Positions 6,801-13,420 of a stretch of 24,489 bases of DNA are shown in pieces. The notes beneath the pieces were generated by a model, which was not told the DNA's origin, made no database searches, and saw only the letters and a list, made by a program, of their open reading frames with translations. The stretch's first letter is position 1, and the number at the start of each line of letters is the position of its first letter. The DNA is from a virus, in the IMG/VR virus record IMGVR_UViG_3300027631_000129, positions 1-24,489 of that record; one strand, 5' to 3'. The translations under genes were made by a program, and so were the position numbers.

Positions 6801-6818
6801 CATAAATATTTATATAAT
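6801..6818 (+). promoter_or_regulatory. Plus-strand promoter region of the oxygenase gene
   Basis: CATAAATA (6801-6808) is a close late-promoter match 26 bases before the ATG at 6835. The palindrome ATAAATATTTAT (6802-6813) also gives TATAAATA on the minus strand (6814-6807). TATAAT at 6813-6818 could serve as a -10 but has only a poor -35 (TTGTCA, 15-base spacing). Confidence 0.5.
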
Positions 6819-6834
6819 TTTAAATGAGGATAAC

Positions 6835-7482
6835 ATGGAAGAAGTAACGGCACAAAGTATATTTCAATTTGGAAACCAAGTCCGGATGAATCCGACAGTT
6901 AACGTAAATAGACTGTTGGAAGATCTAAAACAGTTTGATGATAAGTGGCATCAATACAACGAGTTTAAACACTGGATACCTCGCCAAGGATTGTGTATAC
7001 TTAACGAAGATGGCGTCAACAAACCTGGCCCAGCTATTAGTAGTCTAATAGAGTGGAATAACATAAATGGAACAAAATGGAATGAAAGTGATTTCGTAGC
7101 GCCTACTCCAGTGTATCATGCGTGTACAGACTTACAAGAATTGTTAGATCCTATGTTACCATGGATTAATCGCACACATATATTAAAAGTGCCACCGGGA
7201 GGATATTTCCCTCCGCATCGCGATAGTCAAAAATTAAAACAAAAAACGTTGAGACTTATTATGCCATTGCAAAATACAGAAGCGCCATGGTTTCGTTTTA
7301 TGATTGAAGATAAAACACTTAATTGGAATAACGGTAGCCTATATGCTATTAATACTACTCTTGAACATACTCTATTCAATGCATATGCAAGCCCTGATAG
7401 AGACAGTTTGTGGCTTGTTATTAATGCTAATATTTGCTGGGATATGTATGTATATCTGTCCAGTAACTTATCTATTCAATAA
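6835..7482 (+). CDS. 2OG-Fe(II) oxygenase (aspartyl/asparaginyl hydroxylase-like)
   Basis: 215 aa, the only plus-strand gene. The double-stranded beta-helix iron site is visible as H128-x-D130 in FPPHRDSQ and H178 in LEHTLFNA, with R189 in a position to bind 2-oxoglutarate. ILKVPPGGYFPPHRD and TLRLIMPLQN are typical of this oxygenase group, which hydroxylates protein or small-molecule substrates using Fe(II), O2 and 2-oxoglutarate. The start is the ATG at 6835 with GAGGA 5 bases upstream, not the longer frame from 6751. Its 3' end overlaps the convergent gene by 15 bases. Such oxygenases are abundant in marine T4-type phages; their substrates are mostly unknown. Confidence 0.8.
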   Translation: MEEVTAQSIFQFGNQVRMNPTVNVNRLLEDLKQFDDKWHQYNEFKHWIPRQGLCILNEDGVNKPGPAISSLIEWNNINGTKWNESDFVAPTPVYHACTDLQELLDPMLPWINRTHILKVPPGGYFPPHRDSQKLKQKTLRLIMPLQNTEAPWFRFMIEDKTLNWNNGSLYAINTTLEHTLFNAYASPDRDSLWLVINANICWDMYVYLSSNLSIQ

Positions 7483-8139
7483 CAGCCACAAGTCTACGGC
7501 GGTATCTCGCCATGCCTGTTTATGGCTAAGAAAATGTTCGCCTTCACTGTAACGTAAGAATTGCCAACCTTTATCAGTTGTAATATTAGGATGCCATTCA
7601 GTGTCTCTGTCAGAACGCTCAAATGCAAGATGCGTAGTGAAGTCTATATTAGACGCAGTTAAAGTTATGGCTTCAATAAATGCAGCGGGATTCTGTAAGT
7701 CAGTGGCGCCCTCTGGTATCCTAAAACCCGGCTCGTTAAAATAAATGTAAATGCTGCGCAGCCAATCCGTTGGATTTTCTAGCCACATTGCTGCATAACG
7801 TCCACTGCCTGGGTGTACACGCCAGCGACCGTACCAGGGTTCGTGTAGTAGCTGTGGGCAGAATGCTAGCTTGTGGGCCCTTATCTGCTGTCTTAGATAA
7901 TGTATTTTACTGCCATCTTCCAGAACATCGCGATAGGGCATAGTGTTGTCAGTAACGCCAGCAGCCACAAATTCATTTACTGTTTCAAAAGATAACTTTT
8001 TAAAACTATCGTATAATGTTGTTACGTATTGGTCAGGTGATCCAACTAGTGCGCGGGCGTCGTGAACAAGAAACACACGTCCGCCAAGTTTACGATGATT
8101 CTCCATCCATTGTTCTAATACCGCAGTATTAATTTCCAT
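7468..8139 (-). CDS. Hypothetical protein, 223 aa
   Basis: I do not recognise a family. The sequence is globular, rich in Trp, Tyr and His, with no membrane segment. Notable stretches are GGRVFLVHDARALVG near the N-terminus, WYGRWRVHPGSGRYAAMW in the middle and a C-terminal WQFLRYSEGEHFLSHKQAW. The ATG at 8139 is preferred over 8166: AGGA lies 8 bases before it, and it overlaps the SGNH-like gene by only 11 bases. The gene pairs with that SGNH-like gene, so it may share its pathway, perhaps surface or glycan chemistry. This is context only. Confidence 0.7.
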   Translation of the reverse strand: MEINTAVLEQWMENHRKLGGRVFLVHDARALVGSPDQYVTTLYDSFKKLSFETVNEFVAAGVTDNTMPYRDVLEDGSKIHYLRQQIRAHKLAFCPQLLHEPWYGRWRVHPGSGRYAAMWLENPTDWLRSIYIYFNEPGFRIPEGATDLQNPAAFIEAITLTASNIDFTTHLAFERSDRDTEWHPNITTDKGWQFLRYSEGEHFLSHKQAWRDTAVDLWLLLNR

Positions 8140-8863
8140 GTCTGAGGTCCTGCAAGACTGCCGCAATATTTACATGCCACTCTGGCCCAGGATGATTTAA
8201 ATCTCTGCTGTAAGGATAACGTGTGTGATCCTGCTCTAGCATGCTAGTATAATATAGATTGACATTATTAGCTACACAATAGCTTTCGACAAACATCACA
8301 TTCTTTGTATAATTGTATTCGTCCCACAGCTCGTTTTGTAAATACAGGTGTGCATTATCCCAGCTTACAAATTTTTGGGCCATCATCTGTGCAGCTTCAG
8401 CTGGCGTAGTATTTTTAAATCCAATAACATTTCCGAACTGATCTACCCATTCACGCCGCTGGGGGTATGTCCAGCACACGAATATTTCTTTTGGATGATA
8501 AGTGTTGATATAACTAACTGCTAATCGTGCTATTTTATCGTTACTACTGCCTGGTTGGCCACAGTTAGCAATATCTAATAATCCTGGCCAGTGGTGGCGT
8601 TCGTCAACCCCAGTGCCAAATGTACAACTGCATCCAAACCCTGCAGACGTACCATGACCTGGTTCTATAACTCCGCGATAGCCGCTGCTGTTAAAGTGAT
8701 AGGTGACATTGTCAGCAGTCCAGCCCAGTGACGCGGCAGTGTCCTTTTTAACTTGCCAAAGATACTCTTCTACGTCATCACGAAAATGACGCACACCGGG
8801 CGCGTCATTTCCAATATGAAACTCTGTAAACCAGTTTGATTTTATAACTTGGTCTTTATTCAT
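8129..8863 (-). CDS. SGNH/GDSL hydrolase-like protein C
   Basis: 244 aa from the ATG at 8863, which makes an ATGA overlap with the cell wall hydrolase gene; a TTG at 8872 is the alternative. FGCSCTFGTGV (76-86) resembles block I of phage SGNH-like proteins (usually G-C-S-F-T-x-G). IANCGQPGSSNDKIARL (98-114) is the block with conserved Gly and Asn, and DLNHPGPEWHVNIA near the C-terminus supplies D-x-x-H. It differs in sequence from the other two SGNH-like proteins here. This group is frequent in marine T4-type phages without a proven substrate. Confidence 0.62.
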   Translation of the reverse strand: MNKDQVIKSNWFTEFHIGNDAPGVRHFRDDVEEYLWQVKKDTAASLGWTADNVTYHFNSSGYRGVIEPGHGTSAGFGCSCTFGTGVDERHHWPGLLDIANCGQPGSSNDKIARLAVSYINTYHPKEIFVCWTYPQRREWVDQFGNVIGFKNTTPAEAAQMMAQKFVSWDNAHLYLQNELWDEYNYTKNVMFVESYCVANNVNLYYTSMLEQDHTRYPYSRDLNHPGPEWHVNIAAVLQDLRHGN

Positions 8864-9540
8864 GCGTCCCAACGATAAAAAATATGCTGTCCAATTTGGC
8901 CAACCTCAATCATATCGTCGTGATTTGACCAATAAGGGGTTACATATGTTGCGTGATAGTGGGTGGCGCCTTCTACTAGTCCACGATATTTATCTGTATT
9001 CAGGATGTCCCAAGCAAGTGCTTTAGAACGTTCCCAGTTTTCACTGCCAGGAATGCGATCACTCTTGCCATCGCAATACCAGCTAAACTGGCATTTGTTG
9101 CGCCGCATATTACCATCCGGATTACGTACCCCTTGGTAAATTACACCACAGATGGTATCAGGGTAGTCTGAACTTAATACACGATTGAGAACTGTATTTG
9201 CTACTGCTGCCATACCTGCTAGATTGTCAATACCTGCTTCAAAGAAGATGTTTTGTGCCATACAAAATTCAGGTGTTTGGCCACCAGCTTGTGGGTTGCT
9301 GATAAATGCTGCACGTTCCGCTTCTAGTGTAGCAGTCATTTCAGTTACAAAAACTTCTTTTTCGACTTCAACTTCAACGATAACGATTTGATCTAAACTA
9401 ACTGATAGCGGCATATTGGCGGTTGTTAGATTTACATCAGAATTGCCTAATGCGTTTGCATTGCTAATAGCAACTAACCCCACAATTGCAATAACGTTCA
9501 TCACTAGTGATGCTGTGTTGTATATGGTTGTTTTTTTCAT
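8860..9540 (-). CDS. SleB-type cell wall hydrolase (probable endolysin), exported
   Basis: 226 aa. A hydrophobic N-terminus after MKKTT (about 8-26) ends in NANA-LG, which fits a signal peptide or signal anchor. Residues 88-226 match the SleB/Hydrolase_2 family: MAQNIFFEAGIDNLAGMAAV with the catalytic-type Glu101, NTVLNRV, CQFSWYCDG, GATHYHATYVTPYW and IGQHIFYR. The enzyme cleaves peptidoglycan, so it is the likely lysis enzyme or a virion-associated lysin. The export signal suggests delivery by the host Sec system. The ATG at 9540 has GAGGA upstream; a sigma70-type promoter (9579-9608) directly precedes it. Confidence 0.85.
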   Translation of the reverse strand: MKKTTIYNTASLVMNVIAIVGLVAISNANALGNSDVNLTTANMPLSVSLDQIVIVEVEVEKEVFVTEMTATLEAERAAFISNPQAGGQTPEFCMAQNIFFEAGIDNLAGMAAVANTVLNRVLSSDYPDTICGVIYQGVRNPDGNMRRNKCQFSWYCDGKSDRIPGSENWERSKALAWDILNTDKYRGLVEGATHYHATYVTPYWSNHDDMIEVGQIGQHIFYRWDA

Positions 9541-9578
9541 CAATGGTTCCTCAACTGTTGTTCTGTTGTTGCATATTT

Positions 9579-9608
9579 AGTGTAACACTGGAACGGCTTA
9601 ACTGTCAA
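9579..9608 (-). promoter_or_regulatory. Sigma70-type promoter for the cell wall hydrolase
   Basis: TTGACA (9608-9603), an 18-base spacer and TACACT (9584-9579) on the minus strand, in the gap between the HAD phosphatase gene and the hydrolase gene. The -10 is less good than in the other promoters of this window. Confidence 0.55.
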
Positions 9609-9613
9609 GATAA

Positions 9614-10321
9614 TTATTGAATATTTTCCAATATTTTTTGTGTGTTACTCCAATGGTCCACTTGGAACACACAGCCGTGGTCTAGTTCAATCAATATTTT
9701 GGCTAACGGATAATCATTACCACCAGGCGCAGTTCGGTCGCCAAAGAAAACTATATCATCATAATCCACAAAGTCTTTATAAATCTGGCCTTTATCTTTG
9801 CCGAGAGCTGCAATGTCTATTCCAGTTTCTCCACCCACAGTTGCCTGTAAGCCTGGAAATGTTAGATTGAATTTATCTGCAATCCAAATTCGTTCACCTG
9901 ATTGTTCGTCGTAAGCAAAATAGTCTGCTCGTTGTTCGTTATTAGCATTGCGCCCAACAATACTAAAGTTAACACAACCGGGCCTATGTTCAAAATGCAA
10001 CCCTGTACGCACATTGTATGCACTTGAAGTAAGTTGCTGGGCAAGCCATTCGTGTGCATCTGCAGGAAGTGCCCAATCATTAGTATAAACATTTACACCC
10101 TTTTCCCAGACATCATTTCCGGCACAGTTATAGACGCGACGGGCCCGGTTGAACAAATCTTCACCAATCTGTTCAACAGTTTTAGGCTTATCACTTCCAG
10201 TTACCAAGTATACATTATGTGTGTCAGCAAATGCAAGCATCAATTTTTTAAATTCCGGATCAATGCATTGTCTACTAGGGGTTAGTGTGCCGTCGATGTC
10301 AAATAAGTATGCAGTATACAT
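9614..10321 (-). CDS. HAD phosphatase, eukaryotic-type phosphomannomutase-like
   Basis: 235 aa. The HAD nucleophile motif is LFDIDGTLTPSR (D8, D10). VTGSDKPKTVEQIG follows the G-S-D-x-x-K-x-x-E-Q pattern of the PMM2/Sec53 family, RPGCVNFSIVGR (113-124) matches the substrate-binding segment, and FFGDRTAPGGND (192-203) supplies the metal-binding Asp residues. PMM interconverts mannose-6-phosphate and mannose-1-phosphate, feeding GDP-mannose and glycan synthesis. Some relatives act only as phosphatases, so mutase activity is not certain. In a genome with SGNH-like and sulfotransferase-like genes it fits a sugar-modification theme. Confidence 0.82.
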   Translation of the reverse strand: MYTAYLFDIDGTLTPSRQCIDPEFKKLMLAFADTHNVYLVTGSDKPKTVEQIGEDLFNRARRVYNCAGNDVWEKGVNVYTNDWALPADAHEWLAQQLTSSAYNVRTGLHFEHRPGCVNFSIVGRNANNEQRADYFAYDEQSGERIWIADKFNLTFPGLQATVGGETGIDIAALGKDKGQIYKDFVDYDDIVFFGDRTAPGGNDYPLAKILIELDHGCVFQVDHWSNTQKILENIQ

Positions 10322-10329
10322 AATGATAG

Positions 10330-10500
10330 TTACTCCAATGACTCAAGAAACGATACATCCAGCATCTGCTCAATTTCATTATCAGTAACTTTGTGGAACT
10401 CATTTAATTCCATATAAGTCTGAAACAGCAAGTCTGTGGAATAATTAGCAGCTTCGGATTCAGACATTCCAATTGCCTGGATTAGTGGTTCTCTACGCAT
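10330..10500 (-). CDS. Small acidic hypothetical protein, 56 aa
   Basis: An ATG at 10500 opens 56 codons ending in TAA at 10330-10332. The protein is acidic and helical in appearance (SESEAANYSTDLLFQTYMEL, then VTDNEIEQMLDVSFLESLE) and has no recognised family. It fills the gap between the lipoprotein gene and the HAD phosphatase gene, overlapping the lipoprotein's end by 19 bases. The ribosome site is weak (AATGGAC). The spacing and the lack of any competing frame make it a probable gene. Confidence 0.6.
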   Translation of the reverse strand: MRREPLIQAIGMSESEAANYSTDLLFQTYMELNEFHKVTDNEIEQMLDVSFLESLE

Positions 10501-10724
10501 GTCCATTTATTTTCAAATCCCATTTTGGTTAGTTGTGATGGTGTATACTCGCTACGCAGTTGTCTATTTGCCCATTCTGTAATTCTCGGATCGTATAATT
10601 GCCACTGGCACTGGCTGGTAGACGTATATGTAGTTTCATAATGGTAATGTGTGTGTACAGAAGTAGTTTCCATACATGCGCTTAATGATACGCCTGCTAG
10701 TGCAAATAGAAAATATTTTTTCAT
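10482..10724 (-). CDS. Small lipoprotein, 80 aa
   Basis: MKKYFLFALAGVSLSACMET is a clear lipoprotein signal: basic start, hydrophobic core and lipobox LSAC, with Cys17 as the lipid-bearing residue. The mature part (about 64 aa) is rich in Tyr, Thr and His (VHTHYHYETTYTSTSQ) and has two more Cys. There is no proline-rich stretch like that of Rz1 outer spanins, so a spanin role is not supported by sequence, although it lies near the lysin gene. Other options are superinfection exclusion or envelope modification. The ATG follows the stop of a 48-aa ORF directly. Confidence 0.75.
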   Translation of the reverse strand: MKKYFLFALAGVSLSACMETTSVHTHYHYETTYTSTSQCQWQLYDPRITEWANRQLRSEYTPSQLTKMGFENKWTCVENH

Positions 10725-10871
10725 TTAAGACTCACGATTAAGTTTGCGGACGAGTATCCTTAATACTTGTGACCAGTAAGTGTGCGCCCAAGTACCTCTA
10801 GTAGAGTTATATACGATACGCTGTACATTGTCAATACGTTTTTCAGTTAAATAATTCTGCGTCGATTGCAT
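10725..10871 (-). CDS. Small basic hypothetical protein, 48 aa
   Basis: An ATG at 10871 begins 48 codons ending in TAA immediately before the lipoprotein start. The protein is basic (VQRIVYNSTRGTWAHTYWSQ, then VLRILVRKLNRES) and could form an amphipathic helix at its C-terminus. AGAGGAAG lies about 10 bases upstream. The abutting stop and start suggest translational coupling with the lipoprotein. No family is recognised. Confidence 0.6.
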   Translation of the reverse strand: MQSTQNYLTEKRIDNVQRIVYNSTRGTWAHTYWSQVLRILVRKLNRES

Positions 10872-10925
10872 TTAAATATCTTCCTCTGCCCATTTGATTT
10901 TTTTCCTTTTCTGCTAGATGCCATA

Positions 10926-11225
10926 TTAATACCAGCCCATCATCATTCTAGTTTCTTCTGGAACCATTTCGATGCTAAACGGTGGATCGAATACTAAGTC
11001 TCGTTGTACAGTTTCTACCCCAGCCAATGCCCCAACTGCTTCTTCAATGCCTTCGCAAATCTCATCTGCGAACGGACACATCATGCTAGTTAGAGTATGT
11101 TTGATAGCGACATGCGTTCCAGTACATACTACTTCATATATGAGCCCAAGTTCTTCTACACTCACACTTACTTCTGGGTCATAAACTGATTTCAATGCTT
11201 CTCTTACGTCTGCTTCGGTAATCAT
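10926..11225 (-). CDS. MIP18/SufT-like (DUF59) Fe-S assembly factor
   Basis: 99 aa, the usual size of a stand-alone DUF59 domain. Landmarks are YDPEVSVSVEELGLIYEV (residues 15-32; family D-P-E-x-x-x-x-x-x-L-G-L-V-Y), IKHTLTSMMCPFAD with the conserved Cys50, and DLVFDPPFSIEMVPEETR (family x-x-W-D-P-P-W-x-x-x-x-M-S-E-x-x). SufT, PaaD and human CIA2 relatives help mature Fe-S proteins. GGAGG precedes the ATG, and an ATGA overlap couples it to the preceding gene. It is a second Fe-S assembly protein, unrelated in fold to the A-type carrier at 3057-3431. Confidence 0.88.
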   Translation of the reverse strand: MITEADVREALKSVYDPEVSVSVEELGLIYEVVCTGTHVAIKHTLTSMMCPFADEICEGIEEAVGALAGVETVQRDLVFDPPFSIEMVPEETRMMMGWY

Positions 11226-11671
11226 AATGAACCTCCATCGCTGTTACTTTCTTCAACAAATTTGCCATCTACAATTTTCATATATTTTGCTGGAACACTC
11301 AAGTCTCCAGCACGTTTAAAGTATGACCTACCACCATCTACTGCACAATCACCAACGTGTCGATAGTCATGTCTATGTTGTGAATACTCCCAACCCTCTG
11401 GACCTTCAATCATACCAAACTCAAGACCTTCGATAGGGTCGGCAGTTGCAATCATAACTGTTGCATCGCTAGCATAGGGATTACGATACAGACCAAAGTA
11501 GCGATTGCCAAACTCAGGGTGAGGCTCTTCACGATAGAAGATGTCTGCCGCATAATCAGCATGTTTATTCGGTGCAGAAGTGCATACGTACTTTACTGGT
11601 ACGCCGTCTTTTTCACTGTAGAGTTTTTCTACTCTTGCTGTGTCGAATAGTGGATGGTGTTTAATGTTCAT
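11222..11671 (-). CDS. Hypothetical protein, 149 aa
   Basis: No family is recognised. It is a soluble, compact-looking protein with several His, Tyr and Gly residues (RYFGLYRNPYASDATVMIA, a WEYSQHRHDYRHVGDC segment, DGGRSYFKRAGD). The His/Asp/Cys-rich middle might bind a metal, but this is a guess. The ATG overlaps the upstream gene by 11 bases and the end overlaps the DUF59 gene by 4, so the genes are probably co-expressed. Confidence 0.75.
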   Translation of the reverse strand: MNIKHHPLFDTARVEKLYSEKDGVPVKYVCTSAPNKHADYAADIFYREEPHPEFGNRYFGLYRNPYASDATVMIATADPIEGLEFGMIEGPEGWEYSQHRHDYRHVGDCAVDGGRSYFKRAGDLSVPAKYMKIVDGKFVEESNSDGGSL

Positions 11672-11894
11672 GATGTTTCCGTTTCGTCACGTTTATCGTT
11701 GCATCTTTCTTGTATTCTACAACTTTCACAAACCTAGTATCACCAGAAGTTTTCCTCCAAAGTTCAGCAAATGTTTCTGCTTCTTCTTCTGTAGGGAAAG
11801 TCTCAGGAACTAAATCCCAACAACTACTGCGAGTGTCTTTCGTAATGTAAATCCAATCATCTAATGCCAATCGAATTTTTACTGCGTACTCCAT
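11661..11894 (-). CDS. Hypothetical protein, 77 aa
   Basis: Unknown small protein with a mixed alpha/beta look: a first strand region (YAVKIRLALDDWIYITKD), then a helix rich in Glu (TEEEAETFAELWRKT), then a final strand and a basic tail. The pattern is like small phage proteins that wrap one helix over a short sheet. The start is a TAATG overlap with the membrane-protein gene upstream. GGAG lies about 10 bases before it. Confidence 0.7.
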   Translation of the reverse strand: MEYAVKIRLALDDWIYITKDTRSSCWDLVPETFPTEEEAETFAELWRKTSGDTRFVKVVEYKKDATINVTKRKHHEH

Positions 11895-12064
11895 TAGTAA
11901 TCACGCTCCGTTTCCATCACTACACCAAAAACGTACATAAGTGCTAGACCTGGAAACGCTAGTGCGGATGATACCCATAGCGATGTATCATCTGTTACGC
12001 TGACACCAACCATTACCATACCAAGACCGATAGCGATCATAACTGCTTTAAACCATCCAAACAT
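11894..12064 (-). CDS. Small membrane protein, two helices, 56 aa
   Basis: From the ATG at 12064 (AAGGTG 7 bases before) the protein starts MFGWFKAVMIAIGLGMVMVG. It has two hydrophobic segments (about 5-21 and 31-50) with a short TDDTS turn. No family is recognised. The longer frame from 12082 begins inside the preceding 41-aa ORF and has no ribosome site. The role could be membrane-associated host take-over, holin-like or other; nothing in the sequence decides. Confidence 0.65.
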   Translation of the reverse strand: MFGWFKAVMIAIGLGMVMVGVSVTDDTSLWVSSALAFPGLALMYVFGVVMETERDY

Positions 12065-12065
12065 T

Positions 12066-12191
12066 TTATTCACCTTGTTCAATTTCTTCTTTGAGCATTT
12101 CCCAAAGAACCCGTGGAATTACTTGGAGACGGTGGAAACGTCGTGATTCACAATATGCTTCATATGTAGGAAAATCTGATGCAAGACCCAT
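12066..12191 (-). CDS. Small hypothetical protein, 41 aa
   Basis: A short ORF between two annotated genes. Its ATG overlaps the upstream stop (TAATG), AGAGG stands about 8 bases before it, and the TAA comes 1 base before the next gene's ATG. The sequence (GLASDFPTYEAYCESRRFHR, then a helix VIPRVLWEMLKEEIEQGE) is soluble and amphipathic. No family is recognised. The fit of both ends to its neighbours makes it a probable gene despite its length. Confidence 0.62.
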   Translation of the reverse strand: MGLASDFPTYEAYCESRRFHRLQVIPRVLWEMLKEEIEQGE

Positions 12192-12523
12192 TATACTACC
12201 TCTACTTCTTTAAAACCCATCATATCAACTTTATATGTTTTTCCGTTTATAGTCATGCGGTCGAACATAGATGTACTACGAAGACCCATCTTACGACCGT
12301 CTGAAGTTTCATGAAGCGGTGCAAGAACAGTAACATCGTCACATGCGTCTCCACCAATCTTCATGGACCAAGAACCTTCTACGTTGTTCGTGTAACGGTA
12401 AGCATATTCAAGTGCTTCATTAACATCTTCGACATGCCAAACGTTAACTTCTGCAACATCACAAAAACCTTCAAGGATTCCTGTTTCACGATTGTTGATT
12501 GCATGGTGGACGGTGATTTTCAT
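12191..12523 (-). CDS. Hypothetical protein, 110 aa
   Basis: Unknown soluble protein, probably beta-rich. The first strand is MKITVHHAINN, a helix DVNEALEYAYRYTNN lies in the middle, and there is a C-terminal TINGKTYKVDMMGFKEVEVV hairpin. GGAG lies 7 bases before the ATG. It is the first gene after a sigma70-type promoter at 12554-12582, so it likely heads an early operon reaching to the DUF59 gene or beyond. Confidence 0.72.
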   Translation of the reverse strand: MKITVHHAINNRETGILEGFCDVAEVNVWHVEDVNEALEYAYRYTNNVEGSWSMKIGGDACDDVTVLAPLHETSDGRKMGLRSTSMFDRMTINGKTYKVDMMGFKEVEVV

Positions 12524-12553
12524 TTTCTTCTCCAGTGCTTAACTTACTCTTTG

Positions 12554-12582
12554 ACAATAAAGCAATACGTCTTGATTGTCAA
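12554..12582 (-). promoter_or_regulatory. Sigma70-type promoter with shared spacer core
   Basis: TTGACA (12582-12577), 17 bases and TATTGT (12559-12554), with an A/T-rich stretch upstream resembling an UP element. The spacer contains CAAGACGTATTG, related to the other early promoters here. TTGACAAT and ATTGTCAA form an inverted repeat across the promoter (12551-12558 and 12575-12582). Confidence 0.7.
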
Positions 12583-12610
12583 CCACTATTTTCACTTTTT
12601 TTGAAAAAAG

Positions 12611-12979
12611 TTACGAGCCCATAGTCAATTCCCAGGACCCATCATCACGCAACTCAATATCTTCAATGAATTTATGCCAATCACCTTGCAGCTTTGCTTT
12701 CTGGTAACAGATTTCAGCCGCAGTCCACAAGTCACGAACTTTGCCACTGGCTGCAATTGCACTAACTTCAATTCTCTGGGCCTTGCCGCTCATCAATTCT
12801 TCTACAGTAGAGGTTTCAGCATAAAATGTATAGCACACCCGCTTTGAGCCAGGCTTGAGAACATTCTGGTTAATATCATTGAATTCCCACATACTCCAGA
12901 CCGTGTCGTAGCCCAGTGCATCTTGGCAGCCGCCCCAGTATTGGATGCTTTGTTCAGTGGTATCTACAACAGTGTTCAT
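12611..12979 (-). CDS. Hypothetical protein, 122 aa
   Basis: No family is recognised. It is soluble, with several Trp (YWGGCQDALGYDTVWSMW; a helix VRDLWTAAEICYQKAKLQ; a final strand DDGSWELTMGS) and no membrane helix. The middle (VCYTFYAETSTVEELMSGKA) looks like strand then helix. AAGGA lies before the ATG. It has its own strong promoter (13013-13041) and appears as a single-gene early unit, with another promoter following at 12582. Confidence 0.72.
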   Translation of the reverse strand: MNTVVDTTEQSIQYWGGCQDALGYDTVWSMWEFNDINQNVLKPGSKRVCYTFYAETSTVEELMSGKAQRIEVSAIAASGKVRDLWTAAEICYQKAKLQGDWHKFIEDIELRDDGSWELTMGS

Positions 12980-13012
12980 TTGCGTATCCTTTTTTCTAAC
13001 GCCTACATATAC

Positions 13013-13041
13013 AATATAACACCAAAGTGTCTTGATGTCAA
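13013..13041 (-). promoter_or_regulatory. Sigma70-type promoter with shared spacer core
   Basis: TTGACA (13041-13036), 17 bases and TATATT (13018-13013), preceding the 122-aa gene. CTTGA-CA-TCAAG is an inverted repeat over the -35. The spacer core CAAGACACTTTGGTGT is shared with 16818-16846. Confidence 0.75.
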
Positions 13042-13102
13042 GATGTTTTTAGAAAAAAGTGGATTTCTCTGCGTTATTTAAATGTGGGCTGTTAAACAGA
13101 AA

Positions 13103-13126
13103 AGACCCAGTGTTGCCACTGGGTCT
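13103..13126 (-). terminator. Hairpin terminator after the 73-aa gene
   Basis: A 10-bp perfect stem (AGACCCAGTG with CACTGGGTCT) and a 4-base loop are followed on the minus strand by TTTCTGTTT. It begins about 24 bases after the stop of the gene at 13150-13371 and is the clearest terminator in the window. Confidence 0.8.
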
Positions 13127-13149
13127 GTTTACTTACTAAGTAAGATTTA

Positions 13150-13371
13150 TTATGCGAATGTTACAACTACTGAAACGTCTGCAACTGCTGGAAGTGCGTC
13201 GCCCTGAACAGCAACGTGATCGCCAGCAATGCCTACAACCACGTGTGTGATTTGTAGTGCTTTTACTGCGTCTTCTACAGTTGTTGCTACTGTGTCTACT
13301 AGTAGGATATGTGTTACGTTGCCAATACCTTGGCCCGCTAGATCCCAGTTGTCATTTACTTTTGCTACCAT
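13150..13371 (-). CDS. Small hypothetical protein, 73 aa, separate late-type unit
   Basis: A Val/Ala/Thr-rich small protein: VNDNWDLAGQGIGNVTHILL, a helix VEDAVKALQ, then strands THVVVGIAGDHVAVQG and VADVSVVVTFA. It looks like a compact beta domain, and no family is recognised. It is flanked by a late-promoter-like GATAAATA 50 bases upstream, a strong TAGGAG ribosome site and a clear hairpin terminator just after its stop. That layout suits a highly expressed late structural protein such as a decoration protein; this is inference. Confidence 0.72.
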   Translation of the reverse strand: MVAKVNDNWDLAGQGIGNVTHILLVDTVATTVEDAVKALQITHVVVGIAGDHVAVQGDALPAVADVSVVVTFA

Positions 13372-13420
13372 TTTTAATTCTCCTAAAAATTTGTCTTGAG
13401 ATTTTGTATCTCTATAATAT

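Noticed and set aside
6751-6834. 28-residue N-terminal extension of the oxygenase
   Set aside because: It runs through the promoter region and lacks a ribosome site; the ATG at 6835 has GAGGA.
10482-10724. Reading the small lipoprotein as an Rz1-type outer spanin
   Set aside because: No proline-rich region and no paired inner-membrane coiled-coil spanin next to it.
10847-10924. 25-aa very basic minus-strand ORF after the DUF59 gene
   Set aside because: No ribosome site, very short, and it overlaps the better-supported 48-aa ORF.
12554-12576. TATTGCTTTA resembling a T4 MotA box (middle promoter)
   Set aside because: No good -10 at the required distance; the same bases are explained by a TTGACA-17 promoter.
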